DNA of 5,886 nucleotides. Source: Pseudofrankia asymbiotica (GTDB taxonomy: Bacteria; Actinomycetota; Actinomycetes; Frankiales; Frankiaceae). The stretch lies in assembly GCF_001983105.1 (NCBI RefSeq), contig NZ_MOMC01000067.1, positions 46,398 through 52,283 on the forward strand, read 5' to 3'. The notes beneath the pieces were generated by a model. It was not told where the DNA came from, ran no database searches, and saw nothing but the letters and a program-made list of their open reading frames with translations. Positions 1 through 5,856 of this stretch are shown in pieces. Made by a program: the position numbers and the translations under genes. How positions within the stretch are numbered: position 1 is the stretch's first letter; every line of letters starts with the position of its first letter.

Positions 1-2225
1 GCGACGTCGGTCGTCAGCCCGGTGCTTCGCAACGGCCGCAGGTGGCGCGGTTTGGCCGGGTCGCTCACGTCCCACAGGTCGATCTGCTGCTCCATGTCTG
101 TCGTCGCGAGCAGCTTGCCGTTGCCCGAGAGCGCCAGCCGCACCACCTGGCCCACCTGAGGGGCGACCTCGGCAAGCAGGTTGGGCGCGTGCGGGTCGGT
201 CAGGTCCCAGGTATGGCCGGTCTCGCCGCCGGTCACCAGGCCGCCGGCGGGAAGGAAGCGCGGGCCGGCCGCGGTCGGTCCGGCGCCGGCGCCGGACGTC
301 GGGACGTCGGCGACCTGCGTGGGGCTGGCCGGGTTCGACAGGTCCCACAGCCGCAGGTGGCCGGCGTTGTCGGTCGCGGCGGCGAGCCTGCCATCGGCGG
401 AGAGCGCGTCGCCGGTGTAGGCCGCGGCGGATCCGGGCAGCGCGGCCCAGGAGTCCGCGGTGAACGACGCGATCATCGCCGCCGAGGCCGCCTCGGTCGG
501 CGCGATCCGGTAGGCGGCGAGGCTGAGCCGCTTCGCCTTGGCCGGGTCGCCTGCCCGGACCGCGGCGGCCTGCTGGGCGAGGCCGGTGGAAAGCTCGGCT
601 CGGTTCGCCGCGGAGCCGCCGCCGTCACCGCCGCCGCTCCCGATCGCCAGCGGGATCGTGACGGCCGCGACCGCGAGCACCACGAGCCCCGCGATGACGA
701 GGAGCGCCTTACGCCGGCCCGGACGCTGGCTGGCGCCGTCGTGACCCTCGTCTGGCTGGCCGCCGGCGGCTCCCGCGCCGCCGGTCAGCGAGGTCGGCGG
801 TGCCTGGCGGCTGACCGTCGGCGCGGGCCCGCCGCCCGGGCCGGACCAGGCGCCCGAGCGGGCTTCCGGCCCCCGGCTGGCGACGGGCACCGGCGAGAGG
901 GGCGCACCCGGCGGGCCACCTGGCGCGGGCGAGGCGGGCGGCTGGGATCGCGGAGCACCTGGGCCGCGCGACGGCGGGCTCACCGGACCGCCCGACCTGG
1001 CGGCCGGGCCGGCCGAGCCCGGCGGCGCGGGCGGCGGGGAGGCGGGTGTCGCTGTCCGGCCCGGCGTCGCCGCCGGACCGGGCGTAGCTGTCGGGCCAGG
1101 GGTCGATGGCGCGCGGGACGTGGTCGCGGGCGGCCTGGACGTCGTCGCCGGTGGCGGGGTGAGCAGGCCGGTCGCGACGCTGGCCGGTCCCGACCGCGGC
1201 GACGATCCGGGCGTGGCGGTGACGGGCGGCTCCTCAGCCGCCGGGCCCCGGCCGGCGCGGCTGAACAGGTGGCCGCGGCGGCGGCGCGAGCCTTCGCCCG
1301 CTTCGCCACCCGCCTCTCTGCCCGAGGCCGGCGGGGCCGCCAGGCCGGCCGCCGAGGCGGCGGCGCCCGGCACGAGGTCGCCGCCGCTCATCAGCGCGGC
1401 GCGCAGCGCCTCGGCCGTCGGGCGCCGTTCCGGCTCCTTCTGCAGGGCGGCGTCGACGAGCGGCGCGAGCTCGGCGGGAACACCGTCGATGTTCGCGGGC
1501 TCGTAGAGGATCCGGTAGAGCAACGCCTCGATCCGGCCCTCGCCGAACGGCGCCCGGCCGGTCGCGGCGAAGATCGTGATGGCGCCCCAGGCGAAGATGT
1601 CCGCCGCGGAGGTCACCGGGGAGTCCAGGATCTGCTCGGGCGCCATGTAGCCAGGAGTGCCGATCGCGTGCCGCGCGGTGCGGCTGAACTCGCCGGATCC
1701 CTCGAAGTCACGCGCCAGGCCGAAGTCGATCACCTTTGGCCCGACGGGGGAGAGCAGCACGTTCGCCGGCGTCAGGTCTCGGTGCACGATGCCGGCGGCG
1801 TGGATGGCCGAGAGCGCGGTCGCGACGGACAGCGCCAGCTGCTCCAGGTCGGCCGGGCGCATCGGGCCGCGCCGGGCGACCATCTTCGACAGCGTCGGGC
1901 CTTCGACGTACTCCGTGACCAGGTAGGGATTCGGCCCGTCAGGGTCGGCGTCGAGCACGGCGGCGGTGGTGAACCGACGGACCCGGCGGGCGCTCTCCGC
2001 CTCGCGCCGGAACCGGCCGCGGAACTCCGGCGCCTCGGCCAGCTCCGGTTTGATCACCTTGATGGCGACAGGAGTACCCTCGGGGGACCGGCCAAGGAAC
2101 ACGGTCCCCATGCCGCCCTGGCCCAGGCGGCCGATGATCTCGTACGGGCCCAGTCGCCGAGGGTCGGCGGCGCTCAGTGGGGTCGGGGCATTCCCGGACA
2201 CCGGGGGTGGAGTCGATCCCGCCAC
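1..2225 (-). CDS. Transmembrane Ser/Thr protein kinase with WD40 repeats (3' end outside window)
   Basis: Actinobacterial PknB-type protein kinase that phosphorylates Ser/Thr on target proteins; 741 codons are visible, with no stop before the left edge. The kinase domain spans about residues 28-285: glycine loop GQGGMG (36-40 region), VAIK with Lys56, probable alpha-C Glu75, catalytic loop HRDLTPAN (Asp150, Asn155), DFG at 167-169, GTPGYMAPE ending at Glu197. A Pro/Ala/Thr-rich linker of about 210 residues follows, then a basic RRK and one membrane helix (about 507-529). Next comes a helical segment containing LSLAAYRIAPT, typical just before such propellers, then WD40 blades with Trp at 627, 673 and 718 (spacing 46 and 45). 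The topology is therefore cytosolic kinase and outside propeller. The GTG start at 2225 is chosen because GGGAGG lies 7 bases upstream; GTG 2201 is a possible but worse-placed start. Lys of the usual HRDLKP motif is Thr152. The family is certain; ligand and substrates are unknown. Confidence 0.95.
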   Translation of the reverse strand, partial: MAGSTPPPVSGNAPTPLSAADPRRLGPYEIIGRLGQGGMGTVFLGRSPEGTPVAIKVIKPELAEAPEFRGRFRREAESARRVRRFTTAAVLDADPDGPNPYLVTEYVEGPTLSKMVARRGPMRPADLEQLALSVATALSAIHAAGIVHRDLTPANVLLSPVGPKVIDFGLARDFEGSGEFSRTARHAIGTPGYMAPEQILDSPVTSAADIFAWGAITIFAATGRAPFGEGRIEALLYRILYEPANIDGVPAELAPLVDAALQKEPERRPTAEALRAALMSGGDLVPGAAASAAGLAAPPASGREAGGEAGEGSRRRRGHLFSRAGRGPAAEEPPVTATPGSSPRSGPASVATGLLTPPPATTSRPPATTSRAPSTPGPTATPGPAATPGRTATPASPPPAPPGSAGPAARSGGPVSPPSRGPGAPRSQPPASPAPGGPPGAPLSPVPVASRGPEARSGAWSGPGGGPAPTVSRQAPPTSLTGGAGAAGGQPDEGHDGASQRPGRRKALLVIAGLVVLAVAAVTIPLAIGSGGGDGGGSAANRAELSTGLAQQAAAVRAGDPAKAKRLSLAAYRIAPTEAASAAMIASFTADSWAALPGSAAAYTGDALSADGRLAAATDNAGHLRLWDLSNPASPTQVADVPTSGAGAGPTAAGPRFLPAGGLVTGGETGHTWDLTDPHAPNLLAEVAPQVGQVVRLALSGNGKLLATTDMEQQIDLWDVSDPAKPRHLRPLRSTGLTTDV
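1050..1154 (-). repeat. Degenerate tandem repeats in the kinase linker
   Basis: Two 21-bp copies coding PPATTSR (1154-1134 and 1133-1113), then three imperfect 18-bp units coding TPGPTA, TPGPAA and TPGRTA (1103-1050). The nucleotides have drifted more than the amino acids, as expected of an old, composition-driven linker between kinase and membrane helix. Confidence 0.75.
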
Positions 2226-2232
2226 CGGATTG

Positions 2233-2238
2233 CCTCCC
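2233..2238 (-). promoter_or_regulatory. Shine-Dalgarno of the kinase gene
   Basis: GGGAGG on the minus strand, 7 bases before GTG 2225. It decides between this start and the in-frame GTG at 2201, which has no comparable purine tract at the right distance. Confidence 0.75.
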
Positions 2239-2263
2239 GCCTGGACGCAGCGTCACACTAGTC

Positions 2264-2298
2264 GCGTCGTCGGTGACGACGTCGACGTGCGACGACGC
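2264..2298 (-). repeat. Nested inverted repeats upstream of the kinase start
   Basis: On the plus strand, GCGTCGTC (2264-2271) is followed after GGT by GACGACG (2275-2281), and again by GACGACGC (2291-2298). A perfect 10-bp palindrome ACGTCGACGT (2279-2288) sits between. In the minus-strand transcript the 3' arm GACGACGC could pair with either of two CGTCGTC arms, giving a tight 3-base-loop hairpin or a wider 8-bp one. The cluster ends 39 bases before GTG 2225, suitable for an operator or a leader RNA structure. The repeats are seen directly; the function is inferred. Confidence 0.5.
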
Positions 2299-2386
2299 TC
2301 CCCCCCAGCCTGGAAGGCAGCCCCTGGATTGGGATGTCCGACCATGGTGGTTGTGCCGCCGACCTTCCCCGGCACTGGTCAACACG

Positions 2387-2449
2387 CTACGCCGCGTCGA
2401 ACCTGGCGAGTACCGCGATAGCACAGGCAACCGGCCCGTTGACGGCCAT
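2387..2449 (-). CDS. Possible 20-residue leader ORF upstream of the kinase
   Basis: ATG 2449 to TAG 2387, 20 codons. It is preceded by a perfect GGAGG (2460-2456) with a 6-base spacer, as good as the ribosome-binding sites of the large genes here. The peptide starts MAVNGPVACAIAVLARF, with a short hydrophobic core (VACAIAVLA) and only one Arg and one Asp; it is too short for a normal secreted protein. I do not recognise it. It lies in the 5' region of the kinase, 161 bases before GTG 2225, so it could be a leader peptide or a small membrane peptide. In GC-rich DNA such short ORFs also occur by chance; the Shine-Dalgarno is the main support. Confidence 0.3.
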   Translation of the reverse strand: MAVNGPVACAIAVLARFDAA

Positions 2450-2485
2450 CCGACACCTCCGTGGTGGCGGTTGGGCGGCTCCGGC

Positions 2486-2505
2486 CCGCCGGCGTGACGC
2501 GGCGG
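2486..2505 (-). terminator. Weak GC hairpin after the CNNM pair
   Basis: Arms CCGCCG and CGGCGG with an 8-base loop, 34 bases beyond the stop of the second CNNM gene. There is no T-run after it on the minus strand. Actinobacterial terminators often lack one, so this is the best visible terminator candidate, but a 6-bp GC stem is common in DNA of this composition. Confidence 0.25.
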
Positions 2506-2538
2506 TTCTGATCAGCGGCTACCGGTGATGGCGAGCCG

Positions 2539-3621
2539 TCACGCCGTGCGCTGCGACGCCGGCGCCGCCATCGGCCGGACCGGGCGGCCGGCGGCCTCGT
2601 CCCGGATCTCGCCGACGAGCTCCTCCAGGATGTCCTCCAGCGCGACCAGGCCGAGTGACTCGCCGTGTTCGTCCGTCACCTGGCCGAGGTGCGCGCCCGA
2701 GCGCTGCATGGTCGCCAGGGCGTGGCGCAGCGTCGCGTCCGCCGGCACGTGGACGAGCGGTCGCAACCATTTGGCCGCGACCGGCGAGGCCCGCCGGTCC
2801 GGCCTGGTCTCGAGAATGTCCTTCAGGTGCAGGTAGCCGATGAGGCGGCCCGTGAAGTCGAGCACCGGGAACCGGGTGTAGCCGGTGCTCGCCGCGAGGT
2901 CCTCGATCTCCCGCGGGGTGACGGCCATCGGCACCGTGACCAGGCCCTCCCGGGGGAGCAGCACGTCGCGGGCGGTCCGCTCGTCGAACGCCAGCGCACC
3001 GCTGACCAGGTCGTGCTCGTCCTCCTGGAGCAGCCCCTCCCGGTGCGACTCGTCGACCAGCCCGGCCACCTCGTCGCGGGTGAACACGCTCGCGACCTCG
3101 TCCTTCGGCTCGACCCCGGCGATCCGCAGGCTGGCGTTCGCGACCCAGTTCAGGGCGTAAATCACCGGGCGCAGCAGCCAGACGAAGCCGGCGAGCGGGG
3201 GGGTGAGCACGAGCGCCGCCCGGTCCGGCCCGGCGAGCGCGATGTTCTTCGGCACCATCTCGCCGATCACCACGTGCAGGAAGGTGACGAGCGCGAGCGC
3301 GAGCACGAACGCGACGGGGTGGAGCGCCGCGCTGGGAATCCCCGCGGCGTCGAACGGGCGCTCGATCAGGTGGGCGATCGTCGGCTCGGCCAGCGCGCCC
3401 AGGCCGAGCGTGCAGACCGTGACGCCGAGCTGGGAGCCGGCGAGCATGATCGAGACGTGTTCCATCGCCCGCAGCGTGATCCTGGCCGACCACGACCCGG
3501 CGGCCGCGCGCGGCTCGATCGTGGTCCGTCGCGCCGAGATGAGGGCGAACTCCGACCCGACGAACAGCGCGTTGCCGAGCAGGAGAAGCACGGTCAGCGC
3601 CAGCTTGAGCAGGTCGTTCAT
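2539..3621 (-). CDS. CNNM/CBS-domain membrane protein, shorter paralogue
   Basis: A 360-residue hemolysin/CNNM-family protein, a family linked to Mg2+ and other divalent-cation transport at the cytoplasmic membrane. The CNNM (DUF21) transmembrane domain spans about residues 1-175, with LFVGSEFALIS (19-29), LAGSQLGVTVCTLGLG (60-75) and GEMVPKN (120-126). A CBS pair follows at about 220-275 (GYTRFPVLD, GYLHLKDIL) and 283-340 (ending DILEELVGEIRDE). It stops 20 residues later, so the CorC_HlyC C-terminal domain of its upstream partner is absent. DVLLPREG replaces the DVMTPR that begins the partner's CBS region. ATG 3621 overlaps the partner's TGA (ATGA), with GGAGGGG 5 bases upstream (3633-3627) inside the partner's last codons: clear translational coupling. 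Paired genes of this design recur in actinobacteria (Rv1842c/Rv1841c in M. tuberculosis). The family is certain; the transported ion is inferred. Confidence 0.95.
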   Translation of the reverse strand: MNDLLKLALTVLLLLGNALFVGSEFALISARRTTIEPRAAAGSWSARITLRAMEHVSIMLAGSQLGVTVCTLGLGALAEPTIAHLIERPFDAAGIPSAALHPVAFVLALALVTFLHVVIGEMVPKNIALAGPDRAALVLTPPLAGFVWLLRPVIYALNWVANASLRIAGVEPKDEVASVFTRDEVAGLVDESHREGLLQEDEHDLVSGALAFDERTARDVLLPREGLVTVPMAVTPREIEDLAASTGYTRFPVLDFTGRLIGYLHLKDILETRPDRRASPVAAKWLRPLVHVPADATLRHALATMQRSGAHLGQVTDEHGESLGLVALEDILEELVGEIRDEAAGRPVRPMAAPASQRTA

Positions 3622-5312
3622 CGACGCCCCTCCGCCGTCGCGGTGTGGTTGCGCCGGCTGTGGCCGCGCGGCGGGTGCGCGGGTGGCAGCGCCCGGCGCG
3701 GGTCGACCACCGTGTCACCCTCGGTGAGGCCGTCGCCGTCGCAGTCGCCCGGCCTGCCCTGTTCCTGGTAGCCGGTCTGGCCGGTCTGGCCGGCCGGATC
3801 GGCGGGATCGGCGGAACCGGGGCGGCCGCCGCCGCCGTCCGGGCGCGGCCCGTCGGCCGGCCGGGCACCGCCGCGTCCGCGCTCCGTGTGGCCCGGGCCG
3901 GTTGTCTCGCTCCCGCGGTCCGCGCGGTCCGCCTGGTCCGCACGGTCCGAGTGGTCCGCACGGTCCGAGTGGTCCGCACGGTCCGAGTGGTCCGCACGGT
4001 CCCGGCGGGAGTGGCCATCGGTCGGTGGCTCGAGGCGGACACGGTCGACGCGGCGGCCGTCCATCCGCTCCACGGTGTAACGGACGCCGGCGGTCTCGAC
4101 CATGTCCCCGGCGGCCGGGATGCGCCCGAGCGCGGCGGCCATCAACCCGCCGAGCGTCTGGTAGGCGTCGTCCGTCGGCACCGGCACCCCTGTCAGCTCC
4201 TCGGCCTCCTCCGGGCGCAGCAGGCCGGACAGCGCCCAGCTGCCGTCGCGGTGACGGACCGCTCGGGGGCTCACCCGGTCGTGCTCGTCGACGACGTCGC
4301 CGACGATCTCCTCGATCAGGTCCTCGGCGGTGACCAGGCCGTCCGTGCCGCCGAACTCGTCGACGACGATCGCCATCTGCAGGCCGCCGGCGCGCAGCTG
4401 CTCCAGCAGCGGCTCGAGCGGCATGCCCGACGGGACAGTGACGGCGGGGGCCATCACGGACCGGACGGGCGTGATCGTCCGGGCTTCCTCCGGCACGGCC
4501 ACCGCGTGCTTGATGTGGACCAGGCCGACGACGTCGTCGCTGTCCTCGCCCAGCACGGGGAAGCGGGAGTGCCCGGTGCGCCTCGTCAGCGCGATCACCG
4601 CGGAGATCGGCTCGTCGGCGCTGATCGAGCGCATCCGCACCCGTGGGGTCATCACGTCCTGCGCCGTGCGGTCGCCGAACAGCAGCGAGCGCTGCACCAG
4701 CGTCGCGGTCTCCCGCGCCAGCGCGCCGTGCTCGGCCGACCGACCGACCAGCGAGAACAGCTCCTGGGCCGAGCGGGCCGAGGCGAGCTCCTCTCGGGGG
4801 GTGATCCCGAACCGGCCCAGCAGCAGGTTCGCCGCCCCGTTGAGAAACCTGATCACGGGGTGGGTGGCCCGGGTGAAGCCGCGCTGGAAGCGCTGGGTCG
4901 CCTTCGCCGTGCCCAGCGGGCGGGCGAGCGCCAGGTTCTTCGGCACCAGCTCGCCGAAGACCATCGTCAGCGCGGTGGCGATGACCAGCGCCAGCGCCAC
5001 GGACAGGGTGTCCGCGAGCTTCTCGGAGGCGCCGAGCGTGGCCGCTGGTCCGTCGAGCAGCTCGGCGATGGCCGGCTGGGCGAGGTAGCCGATGCCGAGG
5101 TTGGTCAGCGTGATGCCGAGCTGGGCCCCGGAGAGCTGGGTGGACAGGGTGCGCAGCGCGGTCAGCGTGCCGCGGGCGGCACGGTCGCCGCGCTGGGCCG
5201 CGCGCTCGACGCTCGACCGGTCGACCGTGACAAGCGCGAACTCGGCAGCCACGAACAGCCCGCAGCCCGCGAGCAGCAGAACGCCGAGAACGAGAAGGAG
5301 CGCCTGGATCAA
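3618..5312 (-). CDS. CNNM/CBS/CorC_HlyC membrane protein with low-complexity tail
   Basis: A 564-residue CNNM-family protein, probably a divalent-cation (Mg2+-type) transporter or exporter. The CNNM domain spans about residues 1-190: first helix and [18 protein letters not shown] (19-36), [15 protein letters not shown] (61-75), GELVPKN (120-126). The CBS pair is at about 220-275 (starting [16 protein letters not shown]) and 283-343 ([26 protein letters not shown]). The CorC_HlyC domain is at about 352-430. A tail of about 134 residues follows (431-564), longer than usual: Asp/Arg-rich triplet repeats (about 437-467), a Gly/Pro stretch, GQTGQT, a Ca-loop-like [11 protein letters not shown] (523-533) and a basic end. 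The start is TTG 5312, supported by GGAGG 7 bases upstream and by the first membrane helix beginning there. First gene of the CNNM operon. Family certain; substrate and tail role unknown. Confidence 0.95.
   Translation of the reverse strand: MIQALLLVLGVLLLAGCGLFVAAEFALVTVDRSSVERAAQRGDRAARGTLTALRTLSTQLSGAQLGITLTNLGIGYLAQPAIAELLDGPAATLGASEKLADTLSVALALVIATALTMVFGELVPKNLALARPLGTAKATQRFQRGFTRATHPVIRFLNGAANLLLGRFGITPREELASARSAQELFSLVGRSAEHGALARETATLVQRSLLFGDRTAQDVMTPRVRMRSISADEPISAVIALTRRTGHSRFPVLGEDSDDVVGLVHIKHAVAVPEEARTITPVRSVMAPAVTVPSGMPLEPLLEQLRAGGLQMAIVVDEFGGTDGLVTAEDLIEEIVGDVVDEHDRVSPRAVRHRDGSWALSGLLRPEEAEELTGVPVPTDDAYQTLGGLMAAALGRIPAAGDMVETAGVRYTVERMDGRRVDRVRLEPPTDGHSRRDRADHSDRADHSDRADHSDRADQADRADRGSETTGPGHTERGRGGARPADGPRPDGGGGRPGSADPADPAGQTGQTGYQEQGRPGDCDGDGLTEGDTVVDPRRALPPAHPPRGHSRRNHTATAEGRR
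3714..3746 (-). other. Ca2+-loop-like acidic motif in the tail of the longer CNNM protein
   Basis: Codes for [11 protein letters not shown] (residues 523-533). The DxDGDGLT core resembles the Asp-rich calcium loops of bacterial thrombospondin type-3 and dockerin-like repeats. Only one copy is present, and the final acidic position is shifted by one, so ion binding is a guess. Confidence 0.35.
3914..4003 (-). repeat. 9-bp tandem repeat array (18-bp higher order) inside the CNNM gene
   Basis: Ten 9-bp units on the plus strand, each NNNGGTCCG (the last ends GGTCCC). Units 4-9 alternate CACGGTCCG and AGTGGTCCG, giving three identical 18-bp copies (3941-3994). In the protein this is an Asp-x-x triplet array, DRADHS repeated, at about residues 437-467. 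Copy-number change would keep the reading frame. It lies just after the CorC_HlyC domain, in a tail predicted to be disordered and cytosolic. Confidence 0.9.
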
Positions 5313-5386
5313 GGCTCGACCTCCGCGGGCGCTTCCATACGCGGGGGTCGGTTCGGACTACAGCCGGTATCGCCGGAGCCGCTCAT
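5309..5386 (-). CDS. Possible 25-residue upstream ORF overlapping the CNNM start
   Basis: ATG 5386 to TGA 5309, starting [15 protein letters not shown]. Its stop TGA overlaps the TTG start of the CNNM gene (TTGA at 5312-5309), and it crosses that gene's Shine-Dalgarno. GGAAGGG (5396-5390) ends 3 bases before the ATG, slightly close. An in-frame upstream extension to 5548 is possible but has no better start. The peptide is hydrophilic and not recognised. Arrangement suits translational coupling or a leader ORF, but coincidence is a real alternative because the frame is open by composition. Confidence 0.25.
   Translation of the reverse strand: MSGSGDTGCSPNRPPRMEAPAEVEP
5320..5324 (-). promoter_or_regulatory. 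Shine-Dalgarno fixing a TTG start
   Basis: GGAGG on the minus strand, 7 bases before TTG 5312. No ATG or GTG of this frame is better placed, so the rare TTG start of the CNNM operon is well supported. Confidence 0.75.
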
Positions 5387-5469
5387 GATCCCTTCCGTCG
5401 TCGGGGGTCCGGAAACGTCTCCCGGACGGACCTCGCGGGCCTCCAGGACGGGCACCCGTAGGTGTCTCC

Positions 5470-5498
5470 CCGGCCAGCCCGCCGAAGCGGGCGGCCGG
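5470..5498 (-). promoter_or_regulatory. UUCG-capped 12-bp hairpin in the CNNM operon leader
   Basis: In the minus-strand sense, the 12-base arm CCGGCCGCCCGC (5498-5487) pairs through a C(UUCG)G tetraloop (5486-5483) with a 3' arm interrupted by one bulged U (5476). C(UUCG)G is an exceptionally stable RNA loop only in this sense; the plus strand would give CGAA. There is no U-tract after it. It lies about 158 bases before TTG 5312, so it may be a leader structure, attenuator or actinobacterial U-less terminator. Confidence 0.55.
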
Positions 5499-5601
5499 CG
5501 CCGGCGCGGGAGGGCCCGTCTGTGCCACGCCGGCTGGTGGCCAGGCACCCGGCCGCCCGCACGGATGCCTCCGCTACCGGGTGTTTCCGGGCCTGGCCGT
5601 C

Positions 5602-5621
5602 GGTACCCGCTCTAGGTACCC
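5602..5621. repeat. Paired GGTACCC boxes
   Basis: GGTACCC occurs at 5602-5608 and 5615-5621, 13 bases apart. Each contains the palindrome GGTACC. A related inverted repeat, CGGGT-CCAT-ACCCG, lies at 5665-5678. They are in the middle of the divergent region, suitable for regulator binding, but no regulator can be named. Confidence 0.35.
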
Positions 5622-5811
5622 AGCTGGCGTGGTGCGATGCGACGCCCGTCCCGGGCGCGCCTCGCGGGTCCATACCCGATCGTAAGTGGTCCGGCGACTC
5701 TTGGGGATCCCTCCTGCCGTCCTGGCCGCCCGTGCCGTCTTCCGTCGCCCGTTGGCGCCCAGGGCACTGGCTCCGCCGCCCGGATGGGGCACGTCGATCT
5801 CACGGAATGTT

Positions 5812-5836
5812 ACTGTCCGCAACTGAGGTGTAACTG
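5812..5836 (+). promoter_or_regulatory. Three phased ACTG direct repeats before the plus-strand gene
   Basis: ACTG at 5812, 5822 and 5833, spaced 10 and 11 bases; the last two sit in AACTGA. The local sequence is much richer in A/T than the rest of the window. The last repeat ends 20 bases before ATG 5857. Helical phasing suggests an operator or promoter element; the function is inferred. Confidence 0.35.
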
Positions 5837-5843
5837 ATTGTTC

Positions 5844-5851
5844 GGAAGGGG
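5844..5851 (+). promoter_or_regulatory. Shine-Dalgarno of the plus-strand gene
   Basis: GGAAGGGG ends 5 bases before ATG 5857. The in-frame GTG at 5851 overlaps this tract and so is a poor start, which makes the ATG the better choice. Confidence 0.6.
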
Positions 5852-5856
5852 TGGGC

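Larger units (their letters stand above)
2226..2538. other. 313-base gap between second CNNM gene and kinase
   Basis: No long coding frame fits here; the longer frames crossing it run into the kinase or CNNM genes in the wrong phase. It holds a weak GC hairpin near the CNNM stop, a 20-codon ORF with its own Shine-Dalgarno, a TTGACC hexamer on the minus strand (2383-2378) without a convincing -10 partner at 16-18 bases, a run of seven C (2300-2306, G on the minus strand), and nested inverted repeats close to the kinase start. The kinase promoter is most likely in this stretch, but I cannot place it. Confidence 0.6.
5313..5856. other. 544-base divergent intergenic region
   Basis: It separates the minus-strand CNNM operon from a plus-strand gene, so it should carry both promoters. 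The frames open here are short, overlap each other on both strands and have Arg/Pro-rich translations typical of GC-rich shadow frames. Visible elements are a strong hairpin (5470-5498), two GGTACCC boxes (5602-5621), a short palindrome (5665-5678), a TACGAT hexamer on the minus strand (5684-5679) with no good -35 partner, and an AT-richer stretch with phased ACTG repeats (about 5805-5845). I see no tRNA or a riboswitch I can name. Confidence 0.6.

Noticed and set aside
42..2261. A 739-codon open frame on the plus strand
   Set aside because: It is antisense to the kinase, whose motifs and ribosome-binding site are unambiguous. Its Arg/Gly-rich translation shows no domain and is what GC-rich antisense gives.
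2378..2383. TTGACC as a -35 promoter element for the kinase
   Set aside because: No TANNNT-like hexamer occurs 16-18 bases downstream on the minus strand, so I do not call a promoter.
1939..2430. A 163-codon minus-strand frame overlapping the kinase N-terminus
   Set aside because: The kinase frame carries the glycine loop and VAIK in the same bases; this frame has no recognisable motif and starts at a TTG without a good ribosome-binding site.
3914..4003. The tandem repeats as a CRISPR array
   Set aside because: Units are 9 bp and contiguous with no spacers, inside a coding frame.
2519..4042. A 507-codon minus-strand frame spanning the CNNM junction
   Set aside because: It is out of phase with both CNNM genes, with Arg/Ala/Pro-rich translation and RTTRTV repeats that are only the DRADHS array in another frame.
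3645..5615. A 656-codon open frame on the plus strand
   Set aside because: It is antisense to the first CNNM gene, and its low-complexity translation mirrors that gene's codons.
5462..5833. A 123-codon plus-strand frame in the divergent region
   Set aside because: No ribosome-binding site in front of the start, Arg/Pro-rich composition, and overlap with equally open frames on the other strand.
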